A stretch of DNA of 64,000 bases, from the NCBI GenBank assembly GCA_020746995.1, contig JAGPXD010000001.1, positions 3,782,001 to 3,846,000 on the forward strand. The letters are read 5' to 3'. Origin of the DNA: Plectosphaerella cucumerina. Lineage: Eukaryota; Ascomycota; Sordariomycetes; Glomerellales; Plectosphaerellaceae. The first letter of the stretch is position 1; each line of letters opens with the position of its first letter. The position numbers were made by a program, and so were the translations under genes. Shown here one piece after another: positions 47,912-57,976 of this stretch. Below the pieces are notes generated by a model. The model saw only the letters and a list, made by a program, of their open reading frames with translations. It did no database searches and was not told where the DNA came from.

Positions 47912-49456
47912 ATGGGAGCCTTGCTCTCTCTTCCCCTTCTTGCGGTGCCGAGCGTTGGGACGGTAAGTGGTCCTACTCCAAGACCTGCCATGACGATCCC
48001 GCTGACCTTCGATCCATCAGCTCGTCACGTTCGGCGCGAGCTGCTGCGGTGCTGCGACCTGCTCTGCGGTTTGCAGCGCATGTGGCAAGTGCGGCAACAG
48101 GTGTGTCTTATTTGACGACAATCCTATCGATACGACTTGACTAACACGGGTGCCTCCAGTGTCGCCACTCGAATCGCATACGCCCTCCTGCTGCTGGTCA
48201 ACTCGATTCTGTCATGGATCATGCTCACGCCATGGGCCATAAAGAAACTCGAACACCTTACCTTTGACTATGTCAAGATCGATTGTCCAACCGGCCAGTG
48301 TCATGGCTGGCTGGCCATGCAGCGGATCAACTTCGCCCTCGGCCTGTTCCACCTCATCTTCGTCGGACTCTTGTTTGGCGTTTCCTCGTCTCGCAACCCT
48401 CGTGCCGCCATCCAAAACGGGTTCTGGGGTCCCAAGATCATCGCATGGCTGGCATTGGTCGTCATGTCTTTCCTCATTCCCGACACTCTCTTCCAGGTCT
48501 GGGGCAACTACATCTCTCGATTCGGCGCCATGCTCTTCCTACTCCTCGGTCTCATCCTTCTCGTCGACCTAGCCCACACATGGGCCGAGTTTTGCCTGGA
48601 GAAGATCGAAGAGACCGAATCCAAGGGCTGGAGGTCCGTTTTGATCGGATCGACCTTGGGCATGTACATCGCCTCCCTCGCCATGACCATCGTCATGTAC
48701 ATCTTCTTCTCGGGAAGCAACTGCTCCATGAACAACGCCGTCATCACCATCAACCTTGTCATGTGGCTACTGACATCCTTTGTCTCTGTCAACCCCACGG
48801 TGCAAGAGTTCAATCCGAAAGCCGGACTCGCCCAAGCAGCCATGGTCGCCATATACTGCACATACCTCACCATGTCCGCCGTGTCGATGGAGCCTGACGA
48901 CAAACAATGCAACCCCCTGATCCGCTCGCAGGGAACTAGAACCACGTCCATCGTCATCGGCGCCATTGTTACAATGCTCACAGTTGCGTACACCACCACA
49001 CGGGCTGCGACGCAAAGTCTTGGTCTCGGCTCAAGCGGCAACATCCGGCTCCCGGAAGACGACGAGCATGGTCTCGTCACGCAGCAGCCGGGAAGTCGTC
49101 GCGAAATGCGTGCGGAGGCTCTTCGCCGCGCCGTTGAAGAAGGAAGCCTACCCGCCGACGCCTTGTTGTCCGACGACGAGAGCGACGACGGCAACGGGCA
49201 GCCGGGCGACGATGAGCGTCAGCGCACCCAGTACAACTACAGCGTCTTCCATGTCATCTTCTTCCTGGCGACGACGTGGATTGCTAGCCTGCTGGACATG
49301 AGCATCAGCGCTGATCAGGACGGGGACTTTGCACCGGTTGGCCGCACCTACTTCGCGAGCTGGGTCAAGGTGGTAAGTGCTTGGTTGTGCTACGCCTTGT
49401 ACACATGGACTCTTGTCGCCCCAGTGGTCTTGCCGGAGCGCTTCGATTTCCCCTAG
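47912..49456 (+). CDS. TMS1: Serine incorporator family membrane protein Tms1
   Basis: Exons 47912-47962, 48021-48100 and 48160-49456 give 475 residues. The Serinc/TMS family has 10-11 TM segments; proposed roles are lipid scrambling or serine-lipid handling, and the molecular function in fungi is uncertain. Exon 2 contributes the Cys-rich start typical of the family (CCGAATCSAVCSACGKCG). Later landmarks are LAMQRINFALGLFHLIF, NGFWGPKIIAWLAL, and near the C-terminus YNYSVFHVIFFLATTWIASLL and YFASWVKVVSAWLCYALYTWTL. A polar acidic loop lies at about 350-400. Both introns (58 and 59 nt) have clear CAG acceptors. Divergent from MCH1-like, convergent with the beta-lyase gene. Confidence 0.95.
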
Positions 49457-49765
49457 AACAGATGCAACATAGTCCCTCCGCCTCCCCCTTTGCATAGAAT
49501 CATTCGATTGGTAGCAATGAGAACACATTTTTCAGATTCACCTTGCATCCTCGCAACTAATACTATCATCTACCACAAGCCTCTCTGAAGACACAAAGGG
49601 CGGGCGGCAGGCCATGTGGCCGCCAAGAACACCATGCGGCATGGATCACGATATGGCAACACCAGCGTGCCGACCATCTGGCGTGCTTCGCAACGCAATA
49701 GCAGCACCTGGTGTACAATCATGCCCGCGACGCATTGCCGCATCCGGTTGCAACCTCTCGGGTTG
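49457..49765. other. Convergent intergenic region TMS1/cystathionine beta-lyase
   Basis: 309 bp of 3' sequence. Nothing further recognised. Confidence 0.5.
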
Positions 49766-51148
49766 CTACTCCTCTGTTGCGCCCGCTGCGTGGAACCCAT
49801 CCAAGGTCACAGTGACGGCACCAGCCTGGACAAGCTGAGATAGATGCATTAGATCAGGAAATCAAAGCATAGGGGGCAGGAAACTTACTGCACGGGACAA
49901 GTCGTCGACCAAATCGGCCACGTCCTCAATGCCCACACACAGCCTGATGATATCCTCAGGCATCTGTCGCTCCTTCCGCGTCTTTGCGTCGATGCTCGCG
50001 TGGCTCATCTGGCACGGCATGCTGATCAGGCTGTTGACGCAGCCAAAGCTGACGCTGATGCCCCAGAGGCGGGTCGCCTCGACAATCCTTTCGGACAGTG
50101 AAGGGTCGCCGGTCTCGAAGGAAAGCACAGCACCGGCACCCCTAGCCATGGACCAGTGAAGGTCATACTGCGGGTGGGACTTGAGTCCCGGGTAGCGAAC
50201 CTTGAACCCGTGAGACTCCAGGAACTCGGCGATGTGCTGGGCGTTTGCTTGCTGCTTTTCCATGCGAATGGCCAGCGTCTTGATACCCCGCATGAGCAAG
50301 AACGAGTCGTTGGGCGACAGACCACAACCTGTGGCATTGATGGTGAAGTATAGCTTTTCAGCAACTGCAGCATCGTTCACGCCGATAACGCCTGCCATGA
50401 TGTCGTGGTGGCCGGAGAGGTACTTGGTTCCAGACTCGTAGCTGATGTCAGCCCCGAGATCGAGAGGGTTGGAGAGCATCGGCGAAAGCATGGTGTTGTC
50501 AACGACGACCAGAGCCTTCTGGTTCACGTCGTGAACAAGTCGTGCGATGGACGGAATGTCACAAATTTTGATCAGGGGGTTCGTGGGTGTCTCCAAGAGG
50601 ACCATGGTGGTCTTTTCCGTCACGACGTTGCGGACGGCGTCCACGTTTGTAGTGTCGACATGATGAACGACGATGCCTTGGTTCGAAGACAGGTAGGCAA
50701 GGAGGCGGTTGGTGCCGCCGTACAGATCGTCGCCGGTGATGACCTCGTCGCCCGGCCTCAACAGCCGTGTGATGACGTCCAGAGCACCCATTCCAGAGCC
50801 AACTGCCAGGGCACGCGAGGCATTCATGATCTTGGCGAGGTGCCGTTCGAGGTGGGTTCGGGTCGGGTTACCGGAGCGAGTGTAGTCATATTCGCTTGCG
50901 CCGCCAACAGCAGAAGACTGCTTGAAGGTGGCAGACTGGTAGATGGGGATGCTGGAAGCACCGTACTGGTCGCCGGTCTCCGTGTAGACAAGCTCCGTCG
51001 CAAGCGCGTAGCGGCGGCGACCGTTCCGGGGGGACGAAGGGGCGGGCGACGGTGGCAGATCATGGCCGTCCAGATCTTGCCTCTTCTTCGTGATCAGGGT
51101 GGTAGCGCCATTCGCGCCAGCCGCGCTGTTGTTCGATGACGAAGCCAT
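49766..51148 (-). CDS. Cystathionine beta-lyase (Cys/Met metabolism PLP enzyme)
   Basis: Exons 49889-51148 and 49766-49834 (minus) give 442 residues. The PLP enzyme cleaves cystathionine to homocysteine, pyruvate and ammonia in methionine synthesis (met-2 in Neurospora, metG in Aspergillus, STR3 in yeast). The Cys/Met-metabolism fold shows YTRSGNPTRTHLE near 89-101, AVGSGMGALD near 115 and VVVDNTMLSPML near 214; the PLP-binding Lys is in SGTKYLSGH at about 242. The last intron (49835-49888) ends in CTCAG and the final 22-residue exon gives LVQAGAVTVTLDG, as in fungal beta-lyases. The start MASSSNNSAAG was taken as the first in-frame ATG. Cystathionine gamma-synthase is the main alternative, less likely because of length and the AGVIG region. 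Confidence 0.88.
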
Positions 51149-51861
51149 GATGACCGAGATGAATGATTCGTGTCGGAGCGGTTCGTAAGAGTCGTACCTG
51201 ATGAGCAGGCTGTTCGTAGCTGGATCTTGAGCTATCCGGGGATACCGCGGGGGAGGCGAGTACTTCAAACCGCTGGTCTCGTGAAAGTCCGAGCCAGACT
51301 TGTCGCCGCAAGACAATTGGAACTGCTCAGCAGGCCAATTGTAGATGCAGCACCGGCGTACTCGTTTCGAAGGACGAATTGGTTTGCAAGATTGACGGAA
51401 GAGTGATCGCAGTATGTTTGAGCGAAGTTTGACCGCTACTTGAATGACTGGAAGGAAACAATGCGGAGGCCGATGCCGCTCCGAGAAAGGCTCGACACTG
51501 GGCCGACTGCTTCTGACTCAGGCACTTTGAGGGGCACAATGTGGAGATGTCGCATGACGTGATTGCGGGGACTGATTGTGCTGCATTAGTGCTGCATCAG
51601 AGTGGGCTGAATCTGAATGGTACCTACCGACCTGCAGGGGCTGGGGGCTGCCTAGTCGTACCGTACAGGTCAAATGACACTCGTCGACGAAGATTCTTCT
51701 TGATGTTTTCCAGCGGGAAGCCTCGCATGATTCAAATGCTGTATACGCACACTCTATCCTACCTCGGACCTGTCATGATGTCCTGACGTCTTCATGTCCA
51801 TGGGAAACCGCTCGAGAAAGGGGGGGAAAACGACAGAGTCTAGATGCCGGTACCGACCCTT
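51149..51861. promoter_or_regulatory. Promoter region of cystathionine beta-lyase
   Basis: 713 bp between the beta-lyase start and the MSP1 stop, both minus strand. The in-frame region upstream of the ATG stays open for about 55 codons without another ATG, so it is probably 5' UTR. A GGTACCTACC word lies near 51,621. No gene seen. Confidence 0.4.
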
Positions 51862-53122
51862 TCAATGATGTACGGCCTTTGCAAAGAAGTCGCTAGTTCT
51901 GACCCCACGATAATCGTCAGGTCGGACATTTGCTAGGTGGTCGACCCCTGATGCCCGATGCTCTCGCATAATCTCTCGGAGCGGCGCCATGGCTGCGTCC
52001 CGGCAAATATCCTTGATATCACTGCCAGACATGCCGGCAGTCAGGCCGGCGACGTACTCCAAGTCGAAGTCCGATGTGTCAATCTTGGTGCCGCTCAACA
52101 CGAGTTCCAGAATCCGCCTGCGTTGGTCCAAACCAGGCAGGGAGACGGGGAACTTCTTCGGCATCCTCCTCAATATCGCCTGGTCAATATCCCCTATGCG
52201 ATTGGTAGCTCCCAACACGACGATGCGCGCTGGCTGACCGGCAGCATTGGCACTTGTCAGACCGTCCCAAAGTGTCATGAATCTGCGAGCCACAGTCAGA
52301 TTTTTGGCTGGACGAATACGCATGGAAGATGTGAGAGAACTTACTCTGCCTTGACCATGCCACTTGCCTCATGTTCGTCACTTCGCCTCGTGCCCAGCAC
52401 CGCATCAATCTCGTCGATGAAGATAATGGCCGGCTGCATCTTCCGTGCCAAGGAGAAGACAGCGCGGACCATTTTGTTTGAATCGCCATACCATTTCTCC
52501 GTCAGTGTCGAGATGTGCAGGTTCACGAAAGAGGCGCCACTCTCTCGCGCAATAGCCTTTGCCATCATTGTCTTTCCACACCCTGGAGGACCGTACAAGA
52601 GGACGCCAGACGGCGCGGATGCGAGTGGTCCCATGTGGGCATACAGGTGTGGCATGGTAAGAGGGTATATCACCGACTCCCTCACCTCGTCAATGATGTC
52701 GTCCAAGCCGCCGATATCTTCCCAGCTTGTCAGCTGCCATATCTGACACGTGTGGAGGAAGAGCCTACCTTTGAAGCCAACAGGTATGTCGTGGGGGGCG
52801 ACCATCTCCATCGCAATCAGACTCTCGTATTCGTTCAGTGCCGGCCTCGCAATCATTGCATCCTCGTCGGTGGTATCTTCTGAAGCCGTGCCACCCCCTC
52901 GCATCTTGCCTTTGGCTTTCCCTAGACGCTCCAAGTGCTGTTCGGCCCGCATTCTCGCTTGTTCTTTTTTCTCCTTCTCCGGGTCGCTCAACGCGGTGCC
53001 GAGGCCGGACACTAGGCGGTTGGTCATGTAAATTCCGGCCGCTACCTACAGCACGTCAGTAGAGATCAGCGCCATGCCTGTCGTCTTGTCCCTACCGTTC
53101 CAGCAACCAGGATGAGGTCCAT
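51862..53122 (-). CDS. MSP1: Msp1/ATAD1 AAA-ATPase, outer mitochondrial membrane extractase
   Basis: Exons 53096-53122, 52769-53045, 52345-52717 and 51862-52282 (minus) give 365 residues, the family size. Msp1 pulls mislocalised tail-anchored proteins out of the outer mitochondrial and peroxisomal membranes. An N-terminal TM anchor (MDLILVAGTVAAGIYMTNRL) is split by intron 1. The AAA module follows: DIGGLDDIIDEV, Walker A GPPGCGKT at 144-151, pore loop KWYGDSNK, Walker B IIFIDEID near 199-206, sensor GATNRIGDID and RRMPKKFPV with the arginine fingers. The 51-nt intron at 52718-52768 is in frame without a stop; removing it restores DIPVGFKDIGG. Retention would insert 17 residues before the AAA fold. 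Confidence 0.95.
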
Positions 53123-53742
53123 CACCCACTCCCCCAATCCTCTTCTGCGGTCTGCCATTGCTTGCTGCTTCGGGGGGTCGCACTGCTGGATCTCGAAAGA
53201 TTGGTGTGCCGAGAATCAAGACGCTGTCATCGAGAAGATAAAGGTATGGGAGACTTCCGCGCTCATCAGTGAATGTCGTTGTACAGTATGCGACTGGGTT
53301 TGTGGTTGTCCGCTTGGCTCAAGGACGCCACAGCACCACATGCTCCTCGAGGTGAGGTAGCCTTGGCCCTTCAGGCGATTTAGTTAGGTAGCTGCCGAGG
53401 TGGTTGACTGGATGTTCCAGAAGCGCAGCTTACCTAAGCGGGACATCACACCAGGGCACGTGATGCAGCTTCATCGGTGCTAGTGTTGGCTTTCCCCCCT
53501 GACAATAAGCCTACCCCCGGTGTGGCACGGAGCAAAGGTGCGGCTGCGCTGACACCTTGTTTTTGTTTACATTCATGTTGAATCGACATTGAGTCGGCCG
53601 ATCCGCCAACCCCCCATACACAACGACAACTCAGGCACCATCAATCCTCGTGACTTTTACACGTTCGACTTCACATATTGGCAGTCAAGTCTTTTCCAGG
53701 GTCGTTCGAGAGATTCCACTGATTTACTGACCTATCACTGTC
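53123..53742. promoter_or_regulatory. Divergent promoter region MSP1/CSM1
   Basis: 620 bp, no gene supported. Words such as GAGGTGAGGTAG and TTAGGTAG occur near 53,350-53,390. No repeat or RNA gene recognised. Confidence 0.4.
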
Positions 53743-55193
53743 ATGGCGTTGGCCAAGAGGCCGTCAAGGCTGGTGGGACTTATCCAGGAGTCGGACGCTG
53801 ATGAGATTTCATCCGACTCTCTCGTCAGTTTCGTGGCCGAATCAGTTTCTGCGGAGCAAAACACCGTCCCCTTGCGGCGGGGACGGGGACGGCCACCTGC
53901 TGCCAAAGTCACCAAACCGGCGCAAAGAGTCGGATCGCGTCAGGACCACGGTAGCACGACAAATGCTGCAAGACGGTCTACTCGGCGGGCACTGGACCAA
54001 AAGTCGACCAACGACGAGGTGCAAAAATCACAGCGGGGGCGGAAGCCTGCTGAGGCCAAGCAGATTCAGGGCCGCGGCCGCGGAAGACCCAAGGCCAACA
54101 GCAATCCAGCAACAGTCGTCACCCACGACGGAGGTAGCACGGGTGGTGGCGGCGCTGCCACCAACCAACATGAAATCCAGGATTCACAAACCATGATGCT
54201 TGGAGAGGACGATGTCACCGCAGACGTCATCATGGATGACTTGGAGGCTGTATCGCCGCAAAAGCCGACGTTGTCCAGCCCCTTCAAGCGCGCCACCGAG
54301 TCGACTGGATCCGATGCGCAGCTTCGACGGCGAGTTGGAGACCTTACCAGGAAGTGCGAGGCGTGGGAAGCCAAGTATCGAGAGTTGCGGGAGATAGGCA
54401 TTAAGGAGGCCGAGGCCAACTTCGATCGACTGAAGCGACAGGCTGAGGAGCGCACTAACGGTATGTGGCGAGATCCCCAGTCCATGTATGGCCTTGCAGA
54501 CGGTCATGTGCTGACGTGTTGCAGTGGCCAACAGCCTCATTGCTCAACTGCAGTCGGAACTGACAGCACAGCGAGCTCTGGTACAAGAGGGCGAGCAATG
54601 TCGGGAGCAGCTTGTTGCGTCAGAGGTTAAAATCTCCGACTTGACCAAATCACTTGCAGATGCTCGTGGCAACATCAAATCGCTGTCAGCAAAACTGTCT
54701 TCAACGAGAATAGTGGAATCCACTGTGCCAGGAGCGAAGGTCCCGGGGAGCGCAGTCAAGGGTTCCTCCACTACTGCCAGAAACGCAGCACTCGCAAGTT
54801 CCGATGCTCTTCAAGTGGCCCAGCTGAAGGAGGATATGTATGGCGATTTGACGGGGCTCATTGTGCGCGGGGTCAAACGGAGCGCCTCTTGTGAAGCTTT
54901 TGACTGCATTCAGACAGGCAGAAATGGATGTGAGTTCTGCATAATATCTTTGGAGGAGCCACTTGCTGACGAGATAAGCCCTTCATTTCAAGTTGACCAT
55001 CGAAAAGGAGGGCGTGTCGGAGGGGTACGACGAAACGCAGTTCACATTCGAACCCCAGCTGGACGACGATCGAGACCACGACCTTGTGGAATTTCTTCCT
55101 GACTATATGACGGAAGAGATCACCTTTCCTCGAGCACACGCTCCCAGGTTCTTCCAGCGACTCACTCGAGCCCTCGAGGAGCAATCGGAATGA
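53743..55193 (+). CDS. CSM1: Monopolin subunit Csm1/Pcs1
   Basis: Exons 53743-54460, 54525-54929 and 54979-55193 give 445 residues. Csm1/Pcs1 forms V-shaped dimers that crosslink kinetochore components and acts at kinetochores and rDNA. The N-terminal about 130 residues are basic and disordered with two RGRGRP AT-hook cores (46-51 and 111-116) and a partial one (RGRK near 98). A coiled coil follows at about 195-310 (LRRRVGDLTRKCEAWEAKYRELREI, then ANSLIAQLQSELTAQ). The C-terminal globular domain begins at SLHFKLTI and runs through YDETQFTFEPQLDDD and LVEFLPDYMTEEITFPRAHAPRFFQRL, matching the Csm1/Pcs1 domain. Intron 2 (49 nt) uses an AAG acceptor with CTGAC upstream. Confidence 0.92.
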
Positions 55194-55314
55194 GACGACA
55201 TGGGACATTCACCGACAGGGCTGGGCCCGAAGCAGGGTAGTTTGTGCATTCGGTCTTGATTCAGCGAGTTTTATTAGATACCCACGAACCCTTCATATAC
55301 CTATCTGCCAGATC

Positions 55315-57379
55315 TCAATCGGCCGCTCGCGTTGTGTCAACCCACGAAGGCTCTACGCTACGACACACGTCCTCGTAGTCATCCAGTGCAGAGTCGTCTA
55401 GCGCCAGGGGTGTGGTCCAGAACATGGTCCAGTTTGTGTCCCTCAACTTCTTGGTCCCCAGTGATCTCTCAAAATACCATTTGTTGACCGGGTTATCCTT
55501 CCGACTACGCCAAGAGACACCGTTGGGCAGACATGTCCTGACCATGGCATTGAAGACAGCATCGGCAACTCCCCCGCTGCCCTGCCGGGATTTGAGCACT
55601 GCGAATTTGTCGAGATACGGGACCAGGCGCCCACTGGCGTACGCCTCCTCATCGGAGAGCCGGCTTGGTCTCTCCCATGTCAGGATTGCACCGCCTTCAT
55701 ATTCTCCCGCAATGATGATGCCTGCCAGATTGTCATTGACCCTTTCGAGGTAATGGTCCAAATCAAGCTTTCGGTCGAAGGAATCCTCGATAAGGTGCTG
55801 CAGCCGCGGCAAGTCTATGCACCTGTCGGTCAACCTCAGTCGCGAGCTTCCGGGGCTTGGCGGAATCCACGGAGTTTTGAATGGATCTGGGTAAATCGTC
55901 AACGGCATGCCCTTCTTGACCACCGTTGCGACGTGATTGCCGAGACACTCGGGCGCGTTTTTCTCCGGCCGGACTCGCTCAAGAGGCAGAGAGGACGAGA
56001 ATACGGGCTTGTCGGTTAGCAGGTTGTGGATGAGGGGGTTCAGCTTGTTGCGAGTAGCAACTCGTGTGAGCGACTCGGGTGGCTTCGTGGCCGCGACTGA
56101 AGGACTGCTGATCAAGGCGGTCGAGGTAGGCGGGAGAAGCGCAAGGATGTCCTTGAGCAGCTTCAGGTTCCGAACATGCACAGAACTCTTCTGGTCGCCT
56201 AGGCCGAAGTTCAGAGATTGGATGATCTGGTCGTACTCCTGTTCCAGGTTGATGAATCGATGTGACGCCCCTGGCTGTTGAGGGATCGGTATTGCCCCAA
56301 GCGGGTCCAGAATGATGATGCGCTCGATGGAAGCTGTCTTGGTGCCAGGTGGTGTGTTTTGGAGCAGGCCTCCATGTGTCTTCTGCTGAAGATCCTGTAG
56401 CCCGCAAAAGTACTTTGTGAGAGCGATTACAGCCTCGTCAGGATCGATGACGGAAATAGAATCGAGTGTGGACGAAAGAGCCATCGGAGTGACAATGATT
56501 ATTTCCTCGGACTCGACAGCTCCGGCAAGGTTGTTGGAGTGGTGAACCTCCACACTTGATGGGAGAAAACCATTGTCTCGTTGCGTTTTGGCAGTGAACA
56601 GCTGGTCAGTGACCCTTGCGCCAGGCGGCCCGTTCCCATCCAATGCCTGCTGCAACCTGTGGGCTTGCTGTATGTAGATGTTCCTTGATCTTTCAGGCCC
56701 AGCGTCGAGGACAACGACGCTGATCAGGCCCAGCTTCCTGAGCTGCGACAGAGTCTTTGACATGCCTTGAAGTTCTTCATCTGCTAGAGCCTGTGGCACA
56801 CGTAGCTTGACAATTGCGAGGTTCGGGAGGTTGCCGGGGTTCATGGCAGCTTCTGTTCGGCTGCCCTGGACGAACTGCGGGCTTTCGCTGGCGGCTCGGG
56901 CTGGGGCAGTGGAGGACCATGGGTACGGGTGCGAGTTGGAGTCCGTCCTCTTTGAGTTTGCCTGACGTGCGCCCCGGGGCTCGGACTGAGGCGCATACTT
57001 CTTGAGGTAGGTGTGAGCATCGCGACGAGTTGCCGATGCCTGTAGTACGGACATAACGATGTCCTATGTGGCTAGTGAGCAAAAGCAGGCAGGTGTTGGG
57101 GCCGGAGGTCTGGCATGCCTGTCTATCTTCTGCCCTCCGTTTCTCGTCCGACTTTGAGGCCTCGGTGCTCCGGCTTGTCCTCAGGCCTCGAAAGGGCCCG
57201 CGGGCCCAAGGCCGAAGGCGGAGGTGGACGTGATGGGTCGCACCTGCCGCTGAAAGTCCCAAGCTACTCTGAACTCATGTCAGAACATGGCAATCAACTG
57301 TTTGAGCTGGATTATGTATGCCTACCTGGATGCAGATGGCACCTGCCCGAACGCTGGGCACACACTTCATGGCAGCCAT
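55315..57379 (-). CDS. ARG2: N-acetylglutamate synthase, mitochondrial (Arg2/Arg14)
   Basis: Proposed exons 57326-57379, 57119-57268 and 55315-57063 (minus) give 650 residues. The enzyme makes N-acetylglutamate from acetyl-CoA and glutamate, the first step of arginine synthesis in the matrix. The last exon is firm: SVLQASATRRDAHTYLKKYAP, a degenerate amino-acid-kinase domain, then the N-acetyltransferase domain (LDHYLERVNDNLAGIIIAGEYEG, DKFAVLKSRQGSGGVADAVF, NKWYFERSLG). The first two exons are a model: they give a basic leader (PFRGLRTSRSTEASKSDEKRR) that suits mitochondrial import, and require a GC-AG intron (CAG|GCATGC, 57064-57118). If that is wrong, translation would start at MSVLQAS (57054), giving a 579-residue protein without a leader. 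Confidence 0.85.
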
Positions 57380-57976
57380 GAAGGTGGTCACCGACAAACG
57401 GACTCGGAACCGCTCAAGCCTGGGCGGCAGAACTCCGAAACCCGCAGCAGCTCCCGCGGGAAATTTCGACCTTGATGGCCGTACCGCCACGAAGATAGCT
57501 CCTGTGCCCAGAACCGTCAAGACGTCGCACTCCAGGCCAACCTTGATGGGCTGCTTGCTTTCAAACGTAACGGAGGAAGCAACAGCGAAAATAAATGCTG
57601 TCCAGGGCTATGAGTCGGCGCCAGGACAGTCACAGAACCTGGTGACAGGCCCCTGTACATGCATAAATTTGCATCTATACGTGGGTCGGGGGCGTTAAAC
57701 TAGCAACGTGTTGCAACGACAGTGAACCACTTGCTGGAAATCGCACGATGAACCTTGACTGATGCGCAGCCCGTCTTTCGTTTTTGGGTTGAGTGGTCAT
57801 TTCTCAATGTTTGGCATGCAGTTTCCTGTGTAATTGCGGTCCATTGAGAGTTTTCGACCGCCGCAACCCCATCTATTTGCAGTCGCAATTCCACTCCTTC
57901 TCCCTACTGTACCCAGCTTCTGCAACATCTACAGACACCGCCGTCCAGAGGCATCAACCAAATTGCCATTCTCATC
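57380..57976. promoter_or_regulatory. Divergent promoter region N-acetylglutamate synthase/MCD4
   Basis: 597 bp. No repeat or gene beyond the flanking 5' ends. I looked for an arginine attenuator-like upstream ORF and did not find a convincing one. Confidence 0.4.

Noticed and set aside
57380..57976. Arginine attenuator-type upstream ORF before N-acetylglutamate synthase
   Set aside because: No peptide resembling the attenuator was seen; that control is known for the carbamoyl-phosphate synthase small subunit, not this enzyme.
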